Notes under the pieces: model-generated
Seen by the model: the letters and a program-made list of their open reading frames with translations, nothing else
What the model was told of the DNA's origin: nothing
Database searches by the model: none
In this document: piece after piece, positions 1 through 7,228 of the stretch
How positions within the stretch are numbered: position 1 is the first letter of the stretch
How the letters are laid out: each line of letters starts with the position of its first letter
Translations under genes and position numbers: made by a program
NCBI RefSeq assembly: GCF_008831285.2
Contig: NC_045140.1
Location: 30,662,640-30,672,639, forward strand
DNA: 10,000 nucleotides
Source: Nymphaea colorata
Lineage: Eukaryota; Streptophyta; Magnoliopsida; Nymphaeales; Nymphaeaceae
Direction of reading: 5' to 3'

Positions 1-224
1 TAGCTGGCCCAAGTTTGGCCTTACAAAATTTCAACCCCGGCTGGACACAATCCCAGCTCAAATGCCCTTGGGTAAGGATACAAGGAATGGTTTATCCCCT
101 CGCTAGCTAGGTCTGAACCTATTACAACAATGTGGGTTCGAGGCCTTACAAGCGTAGCGTACAACATGAACTCATTCCTCACTCATTCCAGCATTCAACA
201 CATTCATCAAACCACGCATACAAT

Positions 225-443
225 CCTTAGGACGTGCAAACCATCACCATGCACCCTAGGAAGGTCCGTAGTCCGGGTTCGTGTCCTTAGCTAACGAGCT
301 TTGGAGGTAACCCAAGCACTACACGCCCGGAGGCAAGGCTGAAAACAAGTGCACCCGCCCTCGAATCTATAGGGTGATTCGGGTGCCTACCTGGCTGAAG
401 CTAGTTCAGCAAGCGACCAAGGGCAAAGGCCAAAGCCCCTTGG
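225..443. repeat. Run of four simple hairpins near the U5 end of the LTR (copy 2 at 6901-7119)
   Basis: Four successive inverted repeats are visible. (a) GTGCA (234-238) with TGCAC (250-254), flanked by CCTTAGG/CCTAGG. (b) GCACCCG (351-357) with CGGGTGC (380-386), plus the inner pair AATC/GATT. (c) GCTGAA (394-399) with TTCAGC (405-410), 5-base loop. (d) CCAAGGG (417-423) with CCCTTGG (437-443). Together with the modules at 553-1021 they make about 800 bp of the LTR unusually rich in self-complementarity. Confidence 0.5.
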
Positions 444-552
444 TAATCAGCACGTCGGTCTTCGCAAGCGAGGCGCCCGTTCAAGTTGGTCTCTCCTCCT
501 TGCTCAAGACGTAGACAGCATAGTTACTGTTTTGTAATTCAGCAACTTAAAA

Positions 553-660
553 CGGGAGAAGGGATTGCACTTAGCTGGAAATGTTGGAACCCCTAGTGCT
601 GTGATGAAGTAGGGGGAGGCTAGCGCTGACAAGGTGACAGCGTACACCCTTCTTCTCCCG
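553..660. repeat. Structured module 1 in the LTR (outer stem plus two hairpins)
   Basis: Outer stem: CGGGAGAAGGG (553-563) with the near complement CCCTTCTTCTCCCG (647-660), three bases bulged. First hairpin: CCCCTA (590-595) with TAGGGG (610-615), 14-base loop. Linker GAGGCTA (616-622). Second hairpin: GCGCTG (623-628) with CAGCGT (638-643), 9-base loop and a terminal G-T pair. Inverted repeats allow folding on either strand. The layout recurs at 778-876 and 904-1021. Confidence 0.55.
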
Positions 661-777
661 GGATCAGCTCAGCACACGGTTGCTGGACTGCTCCTCCTTC
701 TCAGCAATACACTCCAGAAAATGAATAGAGAAGGTTACTATCGAAATTAGCAAGGAAACGGAGTATTCCCAAGCATC

Positions 778-876
778 GTTAGGAGACTTCACCGTGAGAA
801 CGTTTTACCCCTGTTCGTTGTTGAGTTTAGGGGGAGGCAAGCGCCGCTTAGCCCGGCGTAAGCTATGTCTCCTAAC
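778..876. repeat. Structured module 2 in the LTR
   Basis: Perfect 10-bp outer stem GTTAGGAGAC (778-787) with GTCTCCTAAC (867-876). First hairpin CCCCT (808-812) with AGGGG (829-833), 16-base loop. Linker GAGGCAA (834-840). Second hairpin GCGCCG (841-846) with CGGCGT (854-859), 7-base loop. Relative to module 1, a T-A pair is replaced by C-G in the second hairpin. Confidence 0.58.
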
Positions 877-903
877 CGGTGTATCTGCAATGGATTAGGC
901 CCT

Positions 904-1021
904 GCTGTCCGCAACACCTTCCGCCGTTGGGCAGATCGAGGATTAAACCCCTGCAGCTAGACGATGAAGGGGTGAGGCAAGCTTCGATTGACGCCGAAGC
1001 ACGCGCGCTGTCCTGGACAGC
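904..1021. repeat. Structured module 3 in the LTR
   Basis: First hairpin CCCCT (948-952) with AGGGG (968-972), 15-base loop. Linker TGAGGCAA (973-980). Second hairpin GCTTCG (981-986) with CGAAGC (995-1000), 8-base loop. The outer stem is weaker: GCTGTCC (904-910) with GGACAGC (1015-1021). A competing local hairpin, CTGTCC (905-910) with GGGCAG (929-934), is also possible. Confidence 0.5.
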
Positions 1022-3012
1022 TTAAGCTCCCTGGTTCTCTGGTGAAGGTTCTGGATTCTCAGGCCTTGCCGATCTTCCAAAAATCATTAAAAATCAACCA
1101 CAGCTCGGATTGGGCTGAAATTTGGTGGGTAGCTGCCTCTGATGATTATGAAGGGACGCTCCAAAAATCACTGCAATCGGAGCCCTCTAAGGTCAAGTCG
1201 TTGAAGGCTGAAGGCGCCGGACTGTCACAGTCAACAGGCTCTGTTCAGGAACAGAACAGAATGCAGGCGAGTTCCAGAGTAGTCTGTCTTCAAAAATTCA
1301 TTCCCGTTGATCCAGACACCCAAAAATCCTGAAATTTGGATTGAAGGGAGCTGATACACCAAGGTTTGGACGCCCAAAAGATTGGGCCCAAACAAGACCT
1401 CCTTGGGCAAGACGTTGAGCAGTTTTGGAGCTGGACGCCGCAAGGTGGAGCTCTGTTCAGGACGACAGGAAATGGTTCAGACAGCTTCGGCTTCAGATCC
1501 TCGTTCCAGTCATTTCCTTCGTCCAATGAATGCCAAATTTCACCGGGAGACTCCTAAGACACCAAGGAAGGAACTCTCAAGAGGCCCGGCTCAGATTCGC
1601 TCTCAGGTGATAGCTCCTGGAAGGCACGCGACGCTGCAGCAGTGTTCATCCACTCAGGCGGGTGCAGGAAGGATTCCAGAGCTTCAATCGATTCTCCGGT
1701 TGATCATATTCAATCAAAATGTTAATCAAGCATTAGATATCAGGAATAGATCAAGAACAACAGGATTGATCGAATGAGGATAGTCAGATCACCGGATTTG
1801 GTGGTTTTCCCCAAATTCTAATGAAGATGGGGGCGCTGCCGCCGTTCGGGCGGAGATTGCAGAATTCCACCGCCGTTCTTTTTCAGATTCAGGCCGTCGA
1901 TCATATCTCAGTCATCCGACGTCGGATTTGGGGCCTCCTTAGCTTGAAATGTGCGTAAGGATGTTAGGAAGGCAACCACAGTGGCCGATCGTCGAGATTG
2001 TACACCATTTTCTTCAGATTTGCAGGTTTCCAGGGACTGGTCGGCGGCAAAATTGGGGAAAACAGTCCAGGCTATTCAAACTGCGATATCTCCCTCATTT
2101 CTGGTCGGATTTGACTCATTCGGGTTTGTTGGTTTCGTATTGATGAGGGGAAAGTCACAGAAGATCGGATCGTCAAAACCCTCTCTGTATTTCTTCAGAT
2201 TTACGTTTTATCAGGGTTCAGGGCCTGTTTTCCAGAAACCGGTTGAAGGCTATTCCGTTTTTCATTTTCCTTTCGATTCCTTTGCGTTTCTCCTCGATTT
2301 CTCGCAGCAATAACATTACAGAAGCAAGAGTAAACACATGCTACAGAAATCACTTAGTCTCCCATCGATTTAAATCCCTGCTCACAGTGTTAGACGAACG
2401 GAAGGATTCCGCCCGAATGCGCTGCTCACAATCAATAAAACCGATCGGACGACTCTTCAAGCCAGCGACAATCGCCCGAGCTACCTTCGGTGGATTCTAA
2501 ACGAGTTAGAAGCACCTCCGGCGTCAGCAGCGTTAGAGCCACCTTCTGGAACGAACGGACAACTAGAGGAAGCCGTGGGAGATCAAGGCTTACCTCTTGA
2601 AGACCGCCGGATGTCGTTTTCAGCAGGGAAGGCGTTGCTGAAACCAGCGCAGCCACATCCGCTGCTCTCCCTTGACGAACGCAGCCTCACAGCAGCTCCG
2701 TGGTCGAGCTACCAGCACTCCGATCGTCTTCTCCACGGTTCCGGCCAGGGGCTTCACAGAACCTCCGTTTTCAGCAAATGGGAGAGGAAGAACTCGCAGC
2801 CGAGCGTCCGGTGCTGGCCTCCGGCGCCAGCCCTCTGGTTGCTCGACTTTCCGACCGCACTCCGGCGTCTTCTCCGGCCAATGGCTTCTCAGAGAGGAAG
2901 GGAGTTGCAGGCATTCATGGGGGAAAGCTTCTCAGCCTCCATGGGAACAAACTCTCGTGCGAGAGAGAAGAAACTCTATTTCATTATGCAAAAACTTAGG
3001 GTAAAAGTTCCA
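1022..3012. other. LTR body without supported genes (copy 2 at 7698-9690)
   Basis: This stretch holds only short open frames of 60-150 codons on both strands. None shows a recognisable domain or plausible composition, and several overlap each other. They recur in the second LTR simply because the LTR is duplicated. CTTCAGATTT/TTCAGATTC-like words recur at about 1492, 1883, 2013 and 2194, but I cannot assign a function. If the TATA palindrome is used, this is R and U5, that is, untranslated leader. Confidence 0.7.
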
Positions 3013-3038
3013 TCACTTAGCTTATAAAGGCTAAGTGA
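3013..3038 (-). promoter_or_regulatory. Candidate core promoter: TATA box centred in a 9-bp palindrome (3' LTR copy)
   Basis: TCACTTAGC (3013-3021) and GCTAAGTGA (3030-3038) are perfect inverted repeats around TTATAAAG. The minus strand reads CTTTATAAG, a fair TATA box for the element's own transcription, starting perhaps 25-35 bases on, near 2990. The plus strand reads TATAAAG, so the site could also fire the other way. It is the clearest TATA-like site I found in the LTR. If it is used, U3 is about 1 kb and R plus U5 about 3 kb. Confidence 0.45.
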
Positions 3039-3206
3039 CTCGGGACGCCCCTGAACCGTCCCGGTACAAGAGCAAAAGCTGAAATAAAACATGTACAAAG
3101 TGAATCGGTACGGCCGAGACGGCCTACCAACAAGACTCCAACTCGGGTCTCCCTTCCGCTCCTGGGTGCTGCCTCGATGCCTCGCCTGGGTCCTAACCCA
3201 CTTCGT

Positions 3207-6200
3207 CTAGACTCGGTCTAGACGGCCTTCGTATCTGCCCGTCTCAGTTTCCTGGACTGTCTCTGTTCCGGACGCCAGGACATCCTCTGTGCCTGTCCTG
3301 TGGCTGTCCGTCCTGTCTGTCAGCTCTGTCTCTGTCCTAAACGCCTGAACGACCCCTGTTCCTGTCCAGTCCGTGCGTCCTCCGTTTGACAGTCTGGAAT
3401 TCGTCAGTCTCTGTCCAGAACACCCTGTCTCCATGGTGTGTCCAGCAAGCTGAGCCCCGCGTGCTAAGTCCAGCCCACTCCGCTCGAGTACGTCTGGCTT
3501 GGCTTGGGTGGGCAGAGTGGCCTCACCTTGTCCAAGCGCTCTAGCATGAAGTCCTCCAATCGACGGGCTAGCCTCACTCGGTTTAAGTGCATGGGCTGAG
3601 TGTGGGGCTGTCATCTCGTCAACCTCCCTTGGCTGCGTAGCACCCTCGCTCGTGATCTCCTCTACAATGGCTGGCGCATTCGGCCTCTTGGCGTCGTCAT
3701 CGGCAACCGCGGCCGTGGCCTCTCCACGGGTAACCTCCTTTGTGTCCCGGTCCCGCACCCTGCAAAACACGTTAGCCTCACAACAAAAGGAAGCAGGGTC
3801 AGTGGCTGCGGGTGCTTTCCCCGCTCGGCGTGGGCGCTCGGCGCCCTCATCTCTCGGCAACCCCTCGACGGTGCGCTGGCCCGCGCCACCCTCGGCCGTG
3901 CCCGCGGCACCTTCGGCCGAGCCCGGCCACCTTCGGCGCCCTTGGCCGACGCTCGCCCGGCCTTGTAGCTGGCTGGTCTCATCACCCGGTCGGCCATCGG
4001 CGGCATCGTTGGCAGTCCTCGGCCAACTCCTAGGCGGACCTGTAACAGATCCACCCCCCTTAGAACGAGCTTGTCCCCAAGCTCGACCTTGGCACCTCTC
4101 CAAGGTAGACGGTGTCCACCTACTCTGGCTTGTGATGCTCATCACGGCTTCTTGTTGGCAGTTAGGCCCTCGACTGTCTATACAGTCATCTACTGGGAGT
4201 CTACCGTGTTCTCGTCCTCGGTCATGAGCTTGCCATAGTCGGCTCCCGGTGTTGTCTTCTAACTCTTCAACAAGTGATATGTTTTGGCCCTTATTGACAG
4301 ACATAATCTCCCAAGCTGCATGCTCAACATGAACATCTAACATGAAAAGTGAGGGTATTTGGGTGGCAATCACACGACTGGACTTCAAGTTTGTCCCCTC
4401 TTGGTTTGGATCATCCACTTCTTCTTCCACATATAGAGGTGACGGCTGAGCTGTTAATGCCTTCAAGGTTCCTTCTGGTTTTGTCCCCGTGCGAACTGAT
4501 GTTAAGATAATTTGGCCTTGGCCACCCTCCTTAGCAAACTTCATTATCATGGTTTTGAAATCCCATGATACGGTCCCTAGTGAGCTCAGCCAAGACATTC
4601 CAAGTACCATATCTACTCCACGGATTGGTAAAATATGAAGGTCCACTATGAAAGGCACGTTTTGGATCGTGACCTCTACATCCTTGCCCATCGAGTTGCA
4701 AGTGAGACACCTTCCGTCTCCCACAATTACAGCAAACGGTTCAAGTGTTCTCTCAATATTTCTCAATGCATGGGCTGCCTTTTTACTTAGAAAGTTAATA
4801 CTTGAACCCGTATCCACAAGAATGGTCAACGGATGGTCCTTAATGTATCCCGTTACTCGCATGGAATATGGTAAATCGGTAATCAAGTAGTGACATGATA
4901 TGTTGGGATCCATTTGATCGTGGTAGCTTGATCCCTCAACCTGTTTACCCTTATCCAGTTCAGGTTGCTCTTTCTCTTCGTCCTCTTCTATCACCACAAA
5001 GAGCATCATTTCTTTGCATTTGTGTCCCTTATGCCACTTTTCCTCACAGTCATAGCACAACCCTTTCCTGAATCGCTCATCCCGTTCCTCTCGGGTTATG
5101 AATTTGGTACGTCGGTTAAAGAACTTGGGAGGTTGCCCCTCCTCTCTATGGGAGTTTTGAATCATAGGCTCCGGTGGTCTGGCACGAGGTGGAGCAAACC
5201 CTTTGTTTATAATGGGTGGTTTGGCTCGGTGTGAATCAAATCCCTTTGTTTCTTTCCTTATGGCACGTTTAAGCTCCATTTTCTCTTCCTTATCCCTAGC
5301 CACTTTCATACAAATTCGAAGGTCTCTTGACTCTTGCGTTTGAACGGCTAGACGGATTTCTGGTTGTAATCCAGCAATAAAGGCCCCCACGAGGGCATCT
5401 TCATTCCAGTCCTCAACGAGACATGACAACCTCTCAAACTGATCTTGGTATTCAAGCACCGTCCCCGTTTGTTTAAGGCTGTTTAACTGAACATTGAAGT
5501 CGCGTTGGCTGGCCCTCTCAAACCTCTCTATCAAACCGGCTCTAAACTGGTCCCATCCTTGGTTTGGTGTCTTCCTCATGGTATATTGGTACCAATGAAG
5601 GGCATTGTCCTCGAAATACATCATAGCTCGGTCAATTTTGTGTTCATGGGCAACTCGTTGGCATTGGAAATACTTCTCAACTTTGCATACCCAATCACGA
5701 ACTTTGGTCCCATTGAACGTCGGGCATTCCATGCGTGGAAGAGGCAAGGGTGCCTCATCACGTGGTCTCTCTTGTCTGCCCCTTCGCCTCATTCCTCTAC
5801 GTGGGAGCTGCCCTCGCACGTAAGGATAGCCTCCATCATCGTAGAAGCCTTCCTCGTCTTCTTCTAGTTCATCCGACTCGGTATGTGGATCATGGCGTCC
5901 TCTCCTCTCGGGCTGGGGTCTTAGTGGCCTAACTACCCCTTGTCTTTGCTCATGACCCTCTTCTCCAGCTGGCCTAGGAGGAGGATGGAATGTATTTCTG
6001 TTTTCCTCCCCTCGTGGTGAAGGCCGACCCTCTCCTACAAGAGTGGTTCCTCCACTAGGTGCTCCCGTGGCTTGTGAGATGAGTTGTTGAAGCCCTTTTA
6101 GTAAATCCGGGACACTTAGGGGGTTGGTTTCTTTAGGTCTCTCTTGAGAAGTGCTGGGTGAGTTCGGACGGGCAGGTTGGGGAATAGGGCCCGGGCCATG

Positions 6201-6476
6201 TACCGAGGCCCCTTGGGATCTCCTTTCAATGCGATCCAACCTCTCACTTTGGGCTCTCATTTCTTCTTGGTTATGGGCTAATTGCTCATGTATGATTTGA
6301 GTTTCTTTCATGAATGCCGCCTGCTGGGCTGTAAGCTGCTGTATAGACGTTATTAAAGTGCTTAAATCAGCTGAAGGAAGTGCGAGATGAGGTTCTACAT
6401 GAGCTGCGGTGGTTCCTTCCTCAACTATTTCGGTTTCCTCAACTTCTCTAACCGGCTGCTTCTCCTTGCGCCCCAT
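3207..6476 (-). CDS. gag-pro: Gag-protease polyprotein of a chromovirus-like LTR retrotransposon, no pol, with an LTR-encoded C-terminal tail
   Basis: The frame of 1,089 residues has no internal stop. Residues about 40-86 are a heptad-like, probably coiled-coil region, and about 90-245 are disordered, Pro/Arg-rich and then acidic. Residues about 248-405 are the retrotransposon Gag (capsid-like) domain, with FNG..VRDWV near 254-263, W295-Y296 and FIAGLQPEI at 366-374. A CX2CX4HX4C zinc knuckle (C474, C477, H482, C487) would bind the element RNA. Residues about 540-645 are a retropepsin-like domain with the catalytic D555-T556-G557 and a VLGMSWL motif at 624-630. It would act in virus-like particles: Gag coats the RNA and the protease cuts the polyprotein. 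RT, RNase H and integrase, which normally follow, are absent. Residues about 660-809 are unassigned linker. Codon 810 spans the LTR edge, and 811-1089 come from the LTR and are low-complexity. The start ATG has good context (GCAGCCATGG) and follows an in-frame TGA at 6494-6492. Whether the tail is really translated is unknown. Confidence 0.9.
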   Translation of the reverse strand: MGRKEKQPVREVEETEIVEEGTTAAHVEPHLALPSADLSTLITSIQQLTAQQAAFMKETQIIHEQLAHNQEEMRAQSERLDRIERRSQGASVHGPGPIPQPARPNSPSTSQERPKETNPLSVPDLLKGLQQLISQATGAPSGGTTLVGEGRPSPRGEENRNTFHPPPRPAGEEGHEQRQGVVRPLRPQPERRGRHDPHTESDELEEDEEGFYDDGGYPYVRGQLPRRGMRRRGRQERPRDEAPLPLPRMECPTFNGTKVRDWVCKVEKYFQCQRVAHEHKIDRAMMYFEDNALHWYQYTMRKTPNQGWDQFRAGLIERFERASQRDFNVQLNSLKQTGTVLEYQDQFERLSCLVEDWNEDALVGAFIAGLQPEIRLAVQTQESRDLRICMKVARDKEEKMELKRAIRKETKGFDSHRAKPPIINKGFAPPRARPPEPMIQNSHREEGQPPKFFNRRTKFITREERDERFRKGLCYDCEEKWHKGHKCKEMMLFVVIEEDEEKEQPELDKGKQVEGSSYHDQMDPNISCHYLITDLPYSMRVTGYIKDHPLTILVDTGSSINFLSKKAAHALRNIERTLEPFAVIVGDGRCLTCNSMGKDVEVTIQNVPFIVDLHILPIRGVDMVLGMSWLSSLGTVSWDFKTMIMKFAKEGGQGQIILTSVRTGTKPEGTLKALTAQPSPLYVEEEVDDPNQEGTNLKSSRVIATQIPSLFMLDVHVEHAAWEIMSVNKGQNISLVEELEDNTGSRLWQAHDRGREHGRLPVDDCIDSRGPNCQQEAVMSITSQSRWTPSTLERCQGRAWGQARSKGGGSVTGPPRSWPRTANDAADGRPGDETSQLQGRASVGQGRRRWPGSAEGAAGTAEGGAGQRTVEGLPRDEGAERPRRAGKAPAATDPASFCCEANVFCRVRDRDTKEVTRGEATAAVADDDAKRPNAPAIVEEITSEGATQPREVDEMTAPHSAHALKPSEASPSIGGLHARALGQGEATLPTQAKPDVLERSGLDLARGAQLAGHTMETGCSGQRLTNSRLSNGGRTDWTGTGVVQAFRTETELTDRTDSHRTGTEDVLASGTETVQETETGRYEGRLDRV
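3241..3445. repeat. Degenerate CTGTCC/CTGTCT simple-repeat tract in U3 (copy 2 from about 9919)
   Basis: CTGTCT, CTGTCC and CCTGTC words recur irregularly over about 200 bp. On the minus strand the tract is GGACAG-rich and, in the gag-pro frame, gives a Thr/Glu/Asp/Arg-rich peptide at the protein's end. It looks like a decayed microsatellite or an array of short enhancer-like words in the U3 region. Confidence 0.6.
3885..3950. repeat. GC-rich imperfect tandem repeat, about 20 bp unit
   Basis: Three imperfect units built on GC-C-ACCTTCGGCC-G-CCCG follow one another at about 3885, 3906 and 3925. They are translated on the minus strand as part of the Ala/Gly/Glu-rich start of the LTR-encoded tail. 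The local base composition is clearly more GC-rich than the gag region. Confidence 0.5.
4041..4047. repeat. LTR terminal inverted repeat, outer U3 end of the 3' LTR
   Basis: TGTAACA is the reverse complement of TGTTACA at 6605-6611. The ends conform to the TG...CA rule for integrase recognition, and the match extends to seven bases. It sets the U3 edge of the LTR. Confidence 0.85.
4051..4061 (-). other. Polypurine tract (plus-strand primer), embedded in the coding frame
   Basis: The minus strand reads AAGGGGGGTGG followed by ATC and then the LTR start TGTTACA. A purine run directly before the 3' LTR is where RNase H leaves the primer for second-strand synthesis. One T interrupts the run. Here the tract lies inside the gag-pro frame and is read as Lys-Gly-Gly-Gly (residues 806-809). 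Confidence 0.85.
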
Positions 6477-6589
6477 GGCTGCGATAGAAACTCACTTTCA
6501 AGATCGAATTTCAGAAGACTAAGCTGCTCAAAACCGTAACTCTTTGCTGACTTAGCTGACCAAATCTGAACAAGAAAACACACTAAGCC
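6477..6589 (-). other. Internal leader between the PBS and gag
   Basis: About 113 nt lie between the primer-binding site and the gag start codon. No reading frame of note is present, and an in-frame TGA at 6494-6492 closes the gag frame upstream. This position commonly carries packaging signals in LTR elements, but I see no decisive motif. Confidence 0.7.
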
Positions 6590-6601
6590 GCTCTGATACC
6601 A
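6590..6601 (-). other. Primer-binding site (initiator tRNA-Met)
   Basis: The minus strand reads TGGTATCAGAGC, 12 bases complementary to the 3' end of plant initiator tRNA-Met, the usual minus-strand DNA primer of many plant LTR elements. It lies three bases (GTT) inside the LTR end at 6605, which fixes both the LTR boundary and the element's orientation. Confidence 0.93.
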
Positions 6602-6604
6602 AAC

Positions 6605-6611
6605 TGTTACA
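6605..6611. repeat. LTR terminal inverted repeat, U5 end of the 5' LTR
   Basis: TGTTACA pairs with TGTAACA at 4041-4047. It adjoins the primer-binding site with a three-base gap, as expected for the U5 end. Confidence 0.87.
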
Positions 6612-7228
6612 TCCGCCCTTGTAGCGCCTCAAAGCCGCCGACGAACGTAACCTCCCAAGACCTCTTAGTGGTAATGTAGCTGGCCCAAGTTTGGCCTTAC
6701 AAAATTTCAACCCCGGCTGGACACAATCCCAGCTCAAATGCCCTTGGGTAAGGATACAAGGAATGGTTTATCCCCTCGCTAGCTAGGTCTGAACCTATTA
6801 CAACAATGTGGGTTCGAGGCCTTACAAGCGTAGCGTACAACATGAACTCATTCCTCACTCATTCCAGCATTCAACACATTCATCAAACCACGCATACAAT
6901 CCTTAGGACGTGCAAACCATCACCATGCACCCTAGGAAGGTCCGTAGTCCGGGTTCGTGTCCTTAGCTAACGAGCTTTGGAGGTAACCCAAGCACTACAC
7001 GCCCGGAGGCAAGGCTGAAAACAAGTGCACCCGCCCTCGAATCTATAGGGTGATTCGGGTGCCTACCTGGCTGAAGCTAGTTCAGCAAGCGACCAAGGGC
7101 AAAGGCCAAAGCCCCTTGGTAATCAGCACGTCGGTCTTCGCAAGCGAGGCGCCCGTTCAAGTTGGTCTCTCCTCCTTGCTCAAGACGTAGACAGCATAGT
7201 TACTGTTTTGTAATTCAGCAACTTAAAA

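Larger units (their letters stand above)
1..4047 (-). repeat. 3' LTR of the element (partial; about 72 bp missing at the left edge)
   Basis: Bases 1-3322 repeat at 6677-10000. The right boundary at 4047 is not visible as the end of the repeat, because copy 2 runs off the window. It is inferred from the terminal TGTAACA (4041-4047), which is the reverse complement of the TGTTACA beginning the other LTR, and from the polypurine tract immediately beyond it. The left 72 bp, corresponding to 6605-6676, lie before base 1. In element sense, U3 starts at 4047 and runs leftward. The last 841 bp at the right (3207-4047) are translated as the tail of the gag-pro frame. The rest is non-coding, with a candidate TATA palindrome (3013-3038) and a strongly hairpin-rich part (225-1021). 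Confidence 0.9.
3207..4047 (-). other. LTR segment translated as the C-terminal tail of gag-pro
   Basis: This 841-bp U3 segment stays open in the gag-pro frame and gives residues 811-1089 plus the stop. The peptide is Ala/Gly/Arg/Glu-rich near its start and becomes Thr/Glu/Asp/Arg-rich near its end, where a degenerate CTGTCC repeat is translated. I recognise no domain. In the other LTR the same sequence, visible at 9885-10000, is not attached to gag. The tail may be accidental read-through of a lost pol frame or a tolerated extension. Confidence 0.75.

Noticed and set aside
596-624. Hammerhead ribozyme (retrozyme) around GTGATGAAGT
   Set aside because: The CTGATGA box is imperfect and no GAAA core partner follows the adjacent stem, so the conserved core is missing.
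225-1021. CRISPR array or satellite as the explanation for the repeated motifs
   Set aside because: Repeat units are few, unequal in spacing (about 218 and 137 bp) and similar mainly in stems and linker. The context is a plant retroelement.
988-1332. Plus-strand open frame of 114 codons (repeated at 7664-8008)
   Set aside because: Lies across a hairpin of structured module 3, uses a non-ATG start codon, and has no recognisable similarity. Treated as chance.
2575-3027. Plus-strand open frame of 150 codons in the LTR (repeated at 9253-9705)
   Set aside because: No recognisable domain, overlapped by other open frames, in a GC-rich region where chance frames are common. Its repetition only reflects LTR duplication.
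3083-3088. AATAAA as the element's polyadenylation signal
   Set aside because: It reads on the plus strand, opposite to the element, and lies upstream of the candidate TATA in element sense. I found no AATAAA on the minus strand of the LTR.
3205-3223. Direct repeat GTCTAGAC-TCG-GTCTAGAC at the gag-pro stop region
   Set aside because: Two self-complementary 8-mers three bases apart are notable, but nothing else ties them to a function, and they may be chance.
3652-4227. Plus-strand open frame of 191 codons with an N-terminus resembling a transit peptide
   Set aside because: It is antisense to gag-pro and crosses the LTR edge and PPT. The Ala/Ser/Pro-rich composition follows from the GC-rich antisense of the tail, so it is not supported as a gene.
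5505-5867. Plus-strand open frame of 120 codons
   Set aside because: Directly antisense to the conserved Gag domain; a shadow frame.
6552-6737. Minus-strand open frame of 61 codons spanning the LTR edge and PBS
   Set aside because: Covers cis-acting primer and LTR-end sequence, is short, and has no family similarity.
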